DNA of 64,000 bases from assembly GCA_033807775.1 (NCBI GenBank), contig CM066315.1:57256820-57320819 (forward strand). The letters run 5' to 3'. The DNA comes from Saussurea involucrata. Taxonomy: Eukaryota; Streptophyta; Magnoliopsida; Asterales; Asteraceae. Of this stretch, positions 11,379-22,765 are shown piece by piece (within the stretch, counting starts at the first letter, position 1; each line of letters begins with the position of its first letter). The translations under genes were made by a program, and so were the position numbers. The notes beneath the pieces are model-generated. The model ran no database searches. It had not been told where the DNA came from and saw only the letters and a list, made by a program, of their open reading frames with translations.

Positions 11379-11751
11379 GAGCATCTCCAACAGCTTCTTC
11401 ATTTAGGAGAAAATGAAGAATATGGGGATTTTGTGCTCTACTTTTGCTCCAATAGTTTCTCCAAAACTATCTCCAAAATGGAGAAAGTAGGAGAGTGAAT
11501 GGGTTTTTCTCCAAATATGGAGATCACTTAAAAAATGATTACCAAGTGAGAGGACCAATAGAAAATTTTGAAAATAAATATATAAAGAGAAAAGTAATAT
11601 TTTAATAGATGAATTGAATATTTTAATATTATAATCAATGTTTTTTTCTTCAAAATGGGAATCTGTTGGAGATGAATGTAATTCTTTTTGGAGATTTTGA
11701 CTTTTGGTTTTCCATTTTAGAGAAATTTTGGGGAAGCTATTGGAGATACTC
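11379..11751. mobile_element. Tourist-like MITE (PIF/Harbinger)
   Basis: The 373-bp element begins GAGCATCTCCAACAGCTTC and ends GAAGCTATTGGAGATACTC, an inverted repeat with few mismatches. It is flanked by TTA on both sides (11376-11378 and 11752-11754), the 3-bp duplication expected of PIF/Harbinger. It has no coding capacity. Related sequence occurs at 38440-38660. Confidence 0.8.
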
Positions 11752-11779
11752 TTAGTTACTTTGGGGTAAGTTTGGGTGG

Positions 11780-12770
11780 TTTTGTAAATTTTAAGATTGT
11801 ATCGTTATTCTTGTGTAGGCGAGTCCTTATTCGCAATATTGGGTTAATATATATATGCCACCACCTCCTTCCATTTCCTCAATTGAAGTCGGTTTTGTAT
11901 TTTGTGTGTGTATGTTCTGAAATCAAGAGGATGGAGCAGAGAGTGTTGTTCGTTTAGGGCCCAAAGAATTCTCCAGATTGATTCGATTTAGAGGTAATTG
12001 TCTTTTTAAATTGTGTTTATAATCGATAGTAGTAGAGTTCTATCGGTTTAGAATCTTCAATTTTGATTTTTAAATTGTGTTCGATTGATTCTAGGTTGGA
12101 GACGATGCGTCTGAATTCTATTATTTTCCGGATGATATCCGGATTTGATTACCGGATTTCAGTATCCGGATTCTTTGGATTTTCCGGATGTTGGCCGGAT
12201 CTTTTCCCGGATAAGTTTCCTGGATGGTTTCCCGGATGGGTTTCCCGGATAGCGAGACCCTCGTGCTAAGTCGCCGAAGAGGGACATTTGTCAGTGTTTT
12301 CTGAGTAAGGGTGTGATAGACTTATTTAGGATTGTTAGCCTGTCATTGAGTTTTATGTGGTAAATGGTTATATGTATTGTGTGTAATTCAGATTCGGTGG
12401 AGTTTGTTGAAAAGTAAAATCCCCGTGATTTTCAAGAGAAGGTGTTAGTTGTGTTATTTTTTTCAGGTGAGTTCTACTTTAATCATTTTCAAACAGGAAT
12501 ACATATATATTGGATAAATATGTGGTAGGTAGTGTGATGATGTGCTTATGATTGAAATATGATATATTGAGATGTATGTTGTATTTATATAAGCATTACA
12601 CTATACGAGTACACATTGGCCGGACTTGGGGCCGGTGGAGTTTGGTTGTTCGGAGGGACAACAGAGTTGGTTGTATTTTAGTGCAACGGAGTAAATTGAT
12701 TAGTTGGTTTAGAGCAACCAACTAATATGACCATATGAAAGAGTTGTACATGGTGCCTACGAGTCATGTT
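11780..12770 (+). mobile_element. Possible decayed LTR fragment (gypsy-like)
   Basis: A TATA-like TTAATATATATATGCC at about 11845 precedes a pyrimidine-rich leader. A cluster of CCGGAT words at 12120-12250 resembles the GTCCGG-rich part of the Tekay LTR at 31177-32768 in composition. There are no recognisable ends, primer site or coding region, so this is a tentative call. Confidence 0.3.
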
Positions 12771-13494
12771 TGGTATTCAAAATCACATGATTCACGTACA
12801 AAATCATATATGATTCACGTACAAAATCATATATATATATATATATATATATGATTACGCGACTTTTCTAGCCACTTTAAGTCGCGGCCAAAGTCGCACG
12901 TGTCCAGTTTTTTCAGTTAATGTAAAATCACATGTGATTTTGCACATGATTTATTGTTTTCTTGTTTTCTTATATAGTTAGCGTTCTCGTCTGAACTTTC
13001 CTCTTTATTTATAAATATATAATATTTATTGACGTTGACAAATACATGATACCCACAAAAATGAGGTTTTGTAAAAACTACTCCCGTAGATTTTTATGTG
13101 AATTTCTAATTTAATGAGTTGGAAAGACCTAAAAAAATACAAAAAACGAAATTCTTATAAGAACCTCAATTAGGAATGAATGCTCTTTGTAGAGATGAAA
13201 ACCATTTCAGATGGGTGGTCAACATCTGGTAGGAGAACCACCAAACAACTCATTTATTGAGGTTATGTTGCCCAATCAGAAATACTTCAATACTCCCATT
13301 TGTTCCCACATTACAATTCTTGCTACACATCATATAAACTACATAGCACTACTTCCTTGCAATTCCACTAATGTTCAATCCGATATCTTTTGAACACGTT
13401 TTTCCTGCTGCACCAAATATAAACTTCATATAAATATGATTCCACAATTTCATCTACGTTATATGGTTTTAGTAAATATATATATATATATATG
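12771..13494. other. AT-rich intergenic DNA with short duplications
   Basis: The 21-base block starting ATTCACGTACAAAATCATAT is tandemly duplicated at about 12789-12832 and leads into an AT dinucleotide run to 12852. The inverted word CACATGATT/AATCACATG appears nearby. An (AT)n run lies at 13476-13492. No gene is seen. Confidence 0.5.
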
Positions 13495-13699
13495 GTACAA
13501 ATCAAATACAAACCATGTATTTGTTGCACCCCTTACAAACCACAGTTTGCATATGTGCAAAACCAGTCTGCATATATGCATTGTCCCATATGAATGTATA
13601 TTCTTGCACGTATGCATATGCATATATGCAGACTGGTTCTACACATATATAGATTGTGGTTTGTAAGGTGTGTAACAAATGCGAGGTTTGCATTTTACG
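13495..13699. mobile_element. Palindromic MITE-like hairpin between TA microsatellites
   Basis: Left arm words (GTATTTGTTGCAC, CCTTACAAACCACA, AACCAGTCTGCATATATGCA) reappear as reverse complements in the right arm (GCATATATGCAGACTGGTT, TGTGGTTTGTAAGG, GTAACAAATGC). Arms are about 85 bases and the loop about 35. Both sides are (AT)n runs (13476-13492 and 13702-13735), so a TA target cannot be told apart from the microsatellite. Confidence 0.65.
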
Positions 13700-13738
<39 letters not shown>

Positions 13739-14103
13739 ATCATATCTATTTATCTTAATATGGCAAATGATAATTATTTTGGAAATTCCTAAAAACTCCA
13801 TTTTGTGGAATCTGTTGGAGGTGCTCTGAGACAGGACCTTTAATATTTCATACCCTCCACAGGAAACTACATTGTGTGGGATTCACGGGTTATTTTGATC
13901 GTTTCGTTTGTTTTAAAGATGCAAGTGTGGGTGCACTTGATGCAAGGAAAATAATCAAGGGGAACCACAAATGAAGGTAATGATGAAATAATAGCATCTA
14001 GATCTTACAAAAGTAGATATTTAACTTGATAACAAATATCTGAAACTTTACCTTGGTACGCTCTGAGCCAGGACCTTTAATATTTAGGTAGCTGACATGA
14101 CGT
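13700..14103. other. 3' flank of the lipase-like gene
   Basis: An (AT)n microsatellite fills 13702-13735. A 19-base word CAGGACCTTTAATATTT with flanking GCTCTGAG occurs twice, near 13826-13853 and 14059-14084. This is a short direct repeat that may be the scar of a small insertion in the 3' untranslated region or downstream DNA. Confidence 0.45.
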
Positions 14104-17100
14104 TTAAAGACAAAAATGATCGATCATGTGTTGAATAACATCTGCCCCGTCTGTATGCAGGTTGTGATCTTTCACCTGCATCCGAATCGTATTACTTGTG
14201 ACCAAACAAATGGAATGATAAGGCCATAAAAGTAAACATTTATCTATTTGCTTAAACAGATTCATATTTTCAAGTTCACTTTCTATGCCAAATATTGAAT
14301 TTTTTTCCAAACCCAAGTGTTGTTGTATGCACATGTACGTACGTGTGTTTGGTACGCATACGACACTCGACGAGACTGGATGGGTGAGAGTGAGACAGGG
14401 GGTGAAAGAATTGTGCGAGGTTTTAAGTTTTAATTTGACATGGGTAGGTTAGTAATTTATCAATTTTGTCTTATCCTGGTCTAATTGCCGCACCAAAAGT
14501 GGGACAACAAGTTTTATTTTGTCATGTCATGTCATGTCCCGCATACCAAACGCACCCATAAAAATGACACAAATACATAAGAGTAACGAACTACCTGAAT
14601 AACACTATGAGCAGCAAACCTCGATCTACTGTTGTGAAAACTGACATCTACTTTTTCCCATGATACACGAGAAAGACCAGTCACCAGTTCCTCTGCACAA
14701 GCAAAAATAATATAACATAAGCAGAGCACAAAACAAACCTTATAATTTAGGACAACTGAAAATCTTTGGAAGCATCAGTGATGAAAATAACATACCTTCT
14801 ACATCATTTGTATCAATGTTGTTTGTCAAATCCTGATCAAAATCACATGCCTTGCAGCGTTCTTCATACACGACATGAGGATACTTCTCATTTACGGAGT
14901 CCTCCCACTGCAATCACGAATATGTTTGAAACATGAACCAATGCAAAAGATAACAGCACTATCTGATAAGTTAATAATGTACCTTAGGCAGTTCTGTGTT
15001 ACGCCTGATTGATGAAGTTCTCCAGCCGACGATATCTAATTGTGTTAAAGGCAAACCAAGACAATTTTATATATCACTAAGTGGATACTATATTTTCAGC
15101 CACACCAATAGGGTGCAAAGGATACGATCATAGCCAACATTTGAGTACGTGACCCGCCGATGGAATGACCTTAATGCTGACCTGCAGTTTGCAAATGGCA
15201 AAGTCACATGTAGCAGATATCAAGAACAAGGAAATAACAATCTAACTGTGTGAATTTGAAAGGAAACCAGCTATGCCAAACATACATGAAATAACAATCA
15301 CCGTCATCTTCCAACATGCGTTTAAGTAGTGGAGGCTTCCCTTCATCATTATCTGTAAGGAAAAGGTGCCGGCCTGTTCTTCTAAATATCCAGTGTATTA
15401 CAAGAACAGCAGCTTTTTCGAGGGCAGATACACCGAAAAGAAAAGGCACCTTGCAATCATAAGAGAAACATAAATGGACAAGACAATGGACATTCCGATG
15501 AACATCAAGAGCTCATAAAAGAATTTGCAGAGCAATATGTGCAAATTTTACTTAGCAAGTATAAACTTATAGAAGTGGGAAAATGATCAAACCAGCAAGA
15601 AGACCATAAGAAGGATATGCAATTAAGAGTAAGATGTAAACGTTTTAACAGATTACTTTAAAACAACTTCCATTGTTACACATGTATAACCAAAGGCCTG
15701 TCAATTCAAGATACCAAAGTGGACGATTGACTCAATTCCTACTAGAAATAATCGCATGAAACCCTTTACAATATTAAGGAACTAGGAAGACAGAAGAAGA
15801 TAACAGAAGAATATGGTATCACAAGATCATTCACCACAAGCCCAAAAGCAAGGAAGTTATATCAACCATGGAACTTATTTCTTCTATTTTTTTTAAATAG
15901 CCATGGATTCCCAGTTCTACTACTTCCTTAGGTCACATTCTAAAGGAGAAGAGCGAGAGAACAAAAAATACCTGCTTATTTCCCCTTGAACCAAGATGAG
16001 GTGTTGCAACTGCAATAAAGTTTACTGGAATCAAACCACCTATGGTGGCCTTTGCTTCCTCGCAGTTTTCAACTGACAAATCCTCTGTATTCTCTCTTGG
16101 AGGCCTATACAATCTCCCAATAGCATATCTTGCCACCAAGCCTCCAACAGAATGTGCAACAAAAGAAATTTTACGAAGATTTGGCTTTTGCTTAATCACT
16201 TCAAGGACCTGAAATTATCATAGCATCAATCTAAGGTACATAATTAATGGATAATATTTGAAAGAGAACCACATGTTCAGTCCACAACCAAGAGAAGCAT
16301 AAATATATGAAAATTGAGAAACTAACCTCCTGAGATAATCGCTCGCCCATTACATCGACACCATCCAATGTCTGAGATGCTGCATTTCTTTCACTGCCTA
16401 CATTACATAAGCAACATACAGAACAAATGCAGGTCACAATCCAACTTAACTATAACTTGTTGAAATATAAACCTGAGTTATCTCCTATAAACATGCACAC
16501 AGGATTTCAGATAAGGACAAACACATGTACTAAGCCACAAAGACCACAGAGAGCACAATAATTTAAAGACGCTAATACTTCACTGAAAACCTATGGCTAT
16601 GGCAATGAATGACCAAAGCACAAACTAATAGTATTAATATAAACTAAAACTAGAAAACGGTTGATAGTAGCAGTGAAGTGTACTCAAAAGGAGTAACGTT
16701 ATTTTTAGAGCATGTGCAGAATACAACATAGAAGTCATAATAAAAGCTTGGTCATCAGATACTATGAAAATAGAATGCCAAAGTGATCCTTACGGTGAAC
16801 AAATACTCTGTCTGGTAGTGATTTAACAAACTGCTCTGCAGCAAATTTCCAATCCGCAGAACTGTAACACAGTAAAGAATTTGACTTTAGAAATTAAGAA
16901 TATGGTCCCAAAATAGTAAAATAAGATGTACAAAGATATTCAAAGCACCATAACAATATTCAGATATTATTTGTTTCATGATAGTGAGTTAAAACGGGAC
17001 CAGAAGTGGTATTATATTAATTAAAACTACAAATATCTTTGCAAACTCAACTAACCAACAAACAACTTGGTAAAAACCCTAGCCTTTTCAACTAAAATTG

Positions 17101-17401
17101 GAAATCACACTCTTGCCAATCCACTGGAAACAAACGTAATTTCAACATTTACAGAAAACTTTCTCCAAATACACACCGAAAACAGAAAAAATCACCGATC
17201 TAAGAACTACAGTTGTACCAACAACATTTGATCTTAATTGATGTCCATCGCATAATAACCAATTGATGTGTCTAACCTTCCGAGGATTCCATTGACCATG
17301 ACTACGAGATGATCGGCGGATGAAACATTGGATTCATCAGCACTGAATATATTTTCTCCGCTGCCGGCCGCCTCCGATGAGCAAATATCACCGTGTTTCA
17401 T
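14104..17401 (-). CDS. Putative serine esterase/lipase, DUF676 alpha/beta hydrolase
   Basis: Predicted alpha/beta-hydrolase of the plant DUF676 lipase-like family; the substrate is unknown. Ten coding exons, 5' to 3': 17401-17277, 16861-16794, 16397-16327, 16208-15972, 15449-15286, 15181-15126, 15035-14983, 14907-14796, 14692-14595, 14175-14104; 351 aa, a usual length for the family. An in-frame TAG upstream supports the ATG at 17401. Visible features are HLVVMVNGILG near the N terminus (oxyanion-strand region), the nucleophile elbow VAHSVGGLVARYAIGRLY with the Ser in AHSVGG, NFIAVATPHLGSRGNK, DNDEGKPPLLKRM, VTYSNVGYDHIVGWRTSSIR, and the C-terminal GADVIQHMIDHF. No transmembrane segment or clear signal peptide is seen. 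Introns are short and AT-rich; intron 9 carries a MITE. All splice sites are GT...AG. The family assignment is secure; the physiological role is not. Confidence 0.92.
14343..14557. mobile_element. MITE in intron 9 of the lipase-like gene
   Basis: The left end GTGTGTTTGGTACGC and right end GCATACCAAACGCAC form an inverted repeat. The right part also has a triple GTCAT repeat. The ends resemble hAT or Harbinger MITEs whose termini read GTGCGTTTGGT. No clean target duplication could be identified. It lies wholly within the intron between coding exons 9 and 10. Confidence 0.55.
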
Positions 17402-17653
17402 CCTCTACGTATGCGATGTCGGCTATTACAAAATGCTCGACGATTAAGCCTTCAATTTTGGAAATTATCTATGAAATTGATTCGATCCTTGCAGATAAAC
17501 AAAAACTAAAGCGGATAACAAAGAGATATAGTCATAAGAACGCAAGAATGTTAATTGAAACAAAGGGAACCGTAGAAGTGAAGCAGGATGAAGAAGACGT
17601 GGTGATGATGTGAACGACTTAACGGAGGCGGTTGTACCTTGTTATACAAGTAT
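17402..17653. promoter_or_regulatory. Upstream region of the lipase-like gene
   Basis: About 250 bases separate the start codon from a MITE. By position this should hold the 5' untranslated region and core promoter of the minus-strand gene. No specific box is assigned. Confidence 0.35.
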
Positions 17654-18050
17654 GAGTAAACTACAAATTTGGTCCCTGTAGTTTGTCAAAAATAACTTTC
17701 TTTGTCCCTATAGTTTTGAAATTACAAGACAACCTACGTTCGAATTTGGTTCCTTTTTCTATGCTTTTAAAAACTTGTGTTAAATGAAGAACATTTTGGT
17801 TATTTTATCAAATTTTTTGTCTTTTACTGAATAAAAAATCATAGGGTCCATGATCATAAAATCAATTTTATTGTGTAAAAGAGAAAAAAAATAAAAAAAA
17901 AACAACGAAACAAGTTTTTTTAATAGTCGTTAGAGAGAGACCAAATCTGAACGTCCTTTCAAACCACAATACCCATCTTGTAAGTTGTTGATTTTGAAAC
18001 TGTAGGGGACTAAAAGTGTTGTTTTTGACAAACTAGATAGGCCAAATTTG
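17654..18050. mobile_element. MITE upstream of the lipase-like gene
   Basis: The left end reads ACAAATTTGGTCCCTGTAG then TTTGTCAAAAATAAC. The right end, reverse strand, reads ACAAATTTGGCCTATCTAG then TTTGTCAAAAACAAC. These are about 40-base imperfect terminal inverted repeats around a non-coding AT-rich core. Boundaries are approximate and no target duplication is certain. Confidence 0.6.
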
Positions 18051-18159
18051 TTTAAAAATAATTGTTCTGCGGTTCTGCACCTCTGCCTATACATTTTGAC
18101 AAAAACCAATATTTACAAATCTTTTTAATAAATAAATTTAACTTTTTATATTATTTTTA

Positions 18160-19224
18160 GGGAAATTAATTAAAATACCCCAAGTTTGACCATCTCTTAC
18201 CGAAATACCATAAATCTCTTCCAGTTTACAAAAATACCCAAAAAATCCGCGATGGGGCCCGTGATCGCGGGCCCAGGCCCACGTGGCAAACTGTTTCGGC
18301 CAAAAGCCCCGCGAAGCCCCCCAACTTTGCCCGCGTTGGCAAGTTTCGTCCCTGCCCGCGATCGCAGCCCGCGATGGGCCCGCGATAGGCCAAAAAAAAT
18401 TTACATTTTTGGTCCCTGTTTTTTGTGTCTTTGTTCAGTAAAAAAAAAATACAAACTGTTCAAAAGAAATTTTAGCAAAACCGAGCTGCGTGAGCACGAG
18501 ATTTTGGAGCTGCATTCGTGTCCGCAGGTCGCGCTCGCACACAAGTTCGACGATTTTAGCTTGCGAAATCGTCAATCGGCACCCCCCCCCCTCGCGCGGG
18601 TAGGTGTTGGAGTAAAACCATGCAAGGAGCTTGTCAACTCCTCTCACTTCTTTGCTTATAAACCAATGAAAGTTTATTCATTCTACCTATGTGGATCAAA
18701 AACATCATAGGTAGAATGAATAAACTTTCATTGGTTTATAAGCAAAGAAGTGAGAGGAGTTGACAAGCTCCTTGCATGGTTTTACTCCAACACCTACCCG
18801 CGCGCAGGGGGGGTGCCGATTGACGATTTCGCAAGCTAAAATCGTCGAACTTGTGTGCGAGCGCGACCTGCGGACACGAATGCAGCTCCAAAATCTCGTG
18901 CTCACGCAGCTCGGTTTTGCTAAAATTTCTTTTGAACAGTTTGTATATTTTTTTTACTGAACAAAGACATAAAAAACAGGGACCAAAAATGTAAAATTTT
19001 TTTGGCCTATCGCGGGCTGCGATCGCGGGCAGGGACGAAACTTGCCAACGCGGGCAAAGTTGGGGGGCTTCGCGGGGAATTTGGCCGAAACAGTTTGCCA
19101 CGTGGGCCTGGGCCCGCGATCGCGGGCCCCATCGCGGATTTTTTGGGTATTTTTGTAAACTGGGAGAGATTTATGGTATTTCAGTAAGAGATGGTTTGAC
19201 TAAGGGTATTTTAATTAATTTCCC
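18160..19224. mobile_element. Foldback Mutator-like element with perfect 9-bp duplication
   Basis: The 1065-bp element is almost entirely one inverted repeat: arms of about 520-530 bp meet at a centre of about 20 bases near 18690-18712. Ends are GGGAAATTAATTAAAATACC and its inverse. TTATTTTTA flanks both sides (18151-18159 and 19225-19233), a 9-bp direct duplication diagnostic of Mutator-type transposition. Each arm has a GC-rich zone with CCGCGATGGGGCCC and GCGATCGCGGGC words. Inside that is a stretch resembling a gene leader (GCTTATAAACCAATG). It has no transposase. Open frames along the arms are symmetric by-products of the palindrome. Confidence 0.9.
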
Positions 19225-19304
19225 TTATTTTTATATAAAAAATCGACTATGTCGATTCTTTAGATAAATTAATGGTTAGTTTATTAATTCTGTTGATAAT
19301 TTAA

Positions 19305-19690
19305 GGGTGCGTTTGGTTCATTTTAAAGAATGAGAAAGAAAATGAAAATGAAATTGCAGGAGAATGGGAATAGAAATGAGCAATCCATTGATTTTGTTTG
19401 GTTAAACCAATACAATTAATAAAAAAATGTTTTATATAATATATTTAATACAAATATGTGACGTCCAACATAAAAATAAAAAATATTTTTCATTCAACAT
19501 CGAGAAATAAATGGATGCATGAGAAAAAATGAATGAGCCGGTATAAAATTTCCATTCGCCCTGATTTGGTAAGTAATGGAAATTAATGGGTTTTGGATAA
19601 TGGACTCGTCGTATTATATCAAACCAAACAACAGTTTTCATTATCATTCTAATTCACTACCCCTCAATACCTCAGACAACCAAACACCCC
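19305..19690. mobile_element. Tourist-like MITE
   Basis: The left end GGGTGCGTTTGGTTC and right end CAACCAAACACCCCC (inverse GGGGGTGTTTGGTTG) form imperfect terminal repeats. TAA is present immediately outside both ends. The interior is AT-rich with AATGAGAAAGAAAATG-type words and carries no gene. Confidence 0.6.
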
Positions 19691-19694
19691 CTAA

Positions 19695-20677
19695 GGCCAT
19701 CAGTACCCCATGAGAGAATCTTTCAAAGATTCCAACTTCACATCAGCTTTTCTCTCATCCCTCACTCAATCCCTAACAATCCCTAAGGCCATCAGTACCC
19801 CATGAGAGCATCTTTCAAATATTCCAGCTCCACATCAGCTTTTCTCTCATCCCTCACTCGATCCCTAACAATCCCTAAACACCCTTACCCCATTCCCTAA
19901 CCCACTCCCTCTCATTTCTCACCTGGGACCCACCTCTCCTCCTCACATTTTCTTCGGGATGAAACGGGATGGGGAACCCGCATCCCATCCCTTCCCGTCG
20001 AACCCGCAAGCCCCGTAGCCCACCCCGCTCCATCCCGCCCTCCATCCCGCTGGGCTATGGATGGCCTAAACACCCTTACCCCATTCCCTCAAACCATTTT
20101 GCCACCTCATTTATTTTAATTCTTTTATTTATACATTTAATTATTTAACAAAATAAAAATATTTATATATTTTTTAATAAATAAAAATAAGATAAATAAT
20201 AAAAATAAAAATTCATACCATTCATTAAAAATAAAAATTACAAAATACAAAACACTACAAACGCTTGGAAACCAAGCTCTTGATCTTCTTACGATTGTGG
20301 TGTATTCGGTCGGTTACGACGGGATGTAGGTGTTCTGTTTGAATTCATGATGAGAGAGGTGTGAGAAATAAGAGGTTGAGAGAATTTGAGAGGTGTGAAA
20401 AATAAGAGGTTGAGAGGTGTGAGAAATAAGAGGTTGAGATGTGTGAGAAATAAGAGGTTGAGGGTTAAATATATAGTGGGATTAAATTGAGAAAAATAAA
20501 TTTTTTTTTACAAAGAGCCGTTCAACGGCATGATTTTTAAAAATTAAATTAATTTTTTTTTTTTAAAAACCCTTCGGGATGAATCGGGATCCCATCCCCG
20601 GAATCCATCCCGCCCCGCCAACCCCGCAAGGGCCATAGCCCATCCCGCTGCCCATCCCGAATGGGCTACGGATGGCC
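19695..20677. mobile_element. PIF/Harbinger-like element with a nested copy of its own family
   Basis: The left end GGCCATCAGTACCCCATG and right end (inverse) GGCCATCCGTAGCCCATTC are flanked by TAA at 19692-19694 and 20678-20680. A second, shorter unit with the same ends sits inside at 19787-20066, also flanked by TAA (19784-19786, 20067-20069). GC-rich subterminal zones carry GGGATG/CATCCC words. On the minus strand near 20340 a short frame begins MNSNRTPTSRRNRPNTPQS and stops. It is preceded by a TATA-like TATATTTAACCC and a tandem leader, and may be the truncated start of the parental element's first gene. Confidence 0.65.
20360..20465. repeat. Tandem repeat, unit about 24 bp, about four copies
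   Basis: GAGAGGTGTGAGAAATAAGAG and close variants (GAGATGTGTGAGAAATAAGAG) are repeated head to tail inside the Harbinger-like element, apparently in the leader of its truncated minus-strand frame. Confidence 0.75.
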
Positions 20678-20680
20678 TAA

Positions 20681-22490
20681 GTCCCTATATCTGAGCCCTT
20701 TGGTCAAATTAATAATATATATTATACAACTTTTGGTGATTATGATTAAAAGTGTCTTAAAATTTGATTTTTTTTAAGGAATAAAAATTAGTATTACTAT
20801 TTTTAAGTTAGAATAAAATTATTATTATTATTTTTATTTTTAAGTGAGGAAGATGTTTATTTGAGCACCAAAGGATGATGATTGAACGTGCAGTTAGAGC
20901 CGTTAACACATTTCCGTCATATTTGACGGGCTATCACATCGTCGACACGGGTATGTCGGTCAATTAAACAAATGGTCCCTAAAGTTGCTACAACTTTCAC
21001 TTTTGGTCTTCTAAGATACTTTTGTCCAATTTCAGTCCATCATTGAACTACTCTAACCCATTTGGTTCCCCTATGTCAATAAAATTAACCTACCTTTGTA
21101 AATAAAAAAATCACATGCTTTGAGCATTTTTTTTATGGCAGGATCCTTTTCGAAACAAATGATGCAATACATCGAAATTATTCTTGAGGGTTACTTGATT
21201 AGACTGGTTTAAATACAATATATATAATCACTCGACGTTGAACTTCCCTACGTCGATAATGACATAGTGTCTTTGTAAATTCGAAATTACACGGGTGGTC
21301 ACCATGGTCTGCATAGAGGTACGGATTTTTTTTTGTAGTGTTACAATTCAATTCACATATACGCTCCTCACTTTTAATGAGACTTGAACTCATGATCCTC
21401 AGAGAGGTTGAGATCTGTCACATACAGTGACATCAATAACCATGTGATTTGGTTTCCTTACAAATTTGTCTCTGTCCTAATAAAAGTTATGAGTGGTCGT
21501 TAGGTGCCCTTGCGTGCTACTCACATGAGAACATTTCAGCCAATTTGTTTTTTCCTTCGATTTCTGAATCAATTTTAATCAATTCTTTTAAAAGATATTT
21601 TGTTTGGTTTTTTGATATATCCAAGTGGTATGTTATTTGTAGTGTATTACCTTTAGGAAAAATGAAGACAATAAATAATACATTTCCAGTCTTGAAATCT
21701 TCAGACGAAGTCTTCGTGTTTCCACTCCTTTGAGCTGGAATACTTGGAATAGCAGAGATGATGCTTTTTCATTCTTCAAAAGCTTTGTTTCACACACTTA
21801 GATTAAATTGTTAGGAATAAATAAAGTTTGTCTATTTATTTGTTAATCATCAAAACAATGGAGTTTGTGGCATTTAATTACTTGCACCAACAATGTTTTT
21901 TATACAAGTTTTTAATATTTATGTATAAACAATTGCATATACTAAAGTAAAAAAATTAAACCTTCTCCGGTTCTCCCCCACCAACCACCATTTTGGTGAC
22001 TGCAACTAGGGATGGTAACGGGGCGGGTTTGGAATGGGTACCCCCTTACCCGGTCCCGACCCCGGTGCAGAAAACATAGCCCCAGCCCGGTCCCCCACAG
22101 GTACGGGGATCGAGTACCTGGCCGCGTCTGGCAACCGGTCAAAAGGCAATGGATTCGCCATGGATCTAGGAAATAAAAAAACACTAACTTTTTATCCTTA
22201 TCTCCCGTTCACCCATTTCCATTGCAATTCTTTTTTTATCATCATCACATTTTGTCAACGCCGATTATTTGGAAGTCTCTCAACAATTAAGGTTTAGGTT
22301 CATAGAGTTTTAAGGATTTTGGATAAAAAGCTTTAAGACTTTCTTCATTTTCTCCATCTTTTCCACACCATCTTAGCTTCGGTTTCACCTAAGAACCTTT
22401 TTGTAATTTCAATCACTCATTTTATAAGTTTTTATACATATCAAATACTTTGTTTACTTTTTCCTAACAACTCTTCTAAGAGATTCCATA
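20681..22490. other. Intergenic DNA, fragments of repeats only
   Basis: No gene is seen. At about 20965-21080 there is a GGTCCCTAAAGTTGC/TTTGGTCTTC zone of the kind found at transposon ends. At about 22008-22130 a GC-rich zone (GGGATGGTAACGGGGCGGG) looks like the end of a DNA element. Both lack partners. Confidence 0.45.
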
Positions 22491-22494
22491 AGGA

Positions 22495-22765
22495 ACTAAT
22501 TTAAGATGAAATGTTAGGAAATACGTAACCAAATTAAGATGAACGCCATTCGTTAATAAAATATAATATAAGACGATGAATTTATGTTAGGAAATGCGTA
22601 ACCAATTTAAGATGAAACGTAACTTGATAATAAAATGTAATATAAGACGATGAATTTATTAGAGAATTTTTTTTATAAAAATAAAGCAACATGCGCGGTG
22701 ACGAAGTTATGTTAGGAAATACGTAACCAAATTAAGATGAACGTCATTCGTTAACTGACAAATAA
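22495..22765. repeat. Imperfect tandem repeat, unit about 75-80 bp, three copies
   Basis: The block TTAGGAAATACGTAACC followed by AAATTAAGATGAACG and ATAATATAAGACGATGAA begins near 22513, 22586 and 22710. Copies differ by small substitutions and an insertion that includes ATGCGCGGTGACG before the third. Confidence 0.75.

Noticed and set aside
17377..17613. 78-codon plus-strand frame next to the lipase-like gene
   Set aside because: It overlaps the lipase-like start codon and leader in antisense and has no known homologue.
18186..18710. Long open frame (174 codons) on the plus strand
   Set aside because: It runs along one arm of the foldback MULE, is mirrored on the minus strand of the other arm and matches no protein family. 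It is a by-product of the palindrome.
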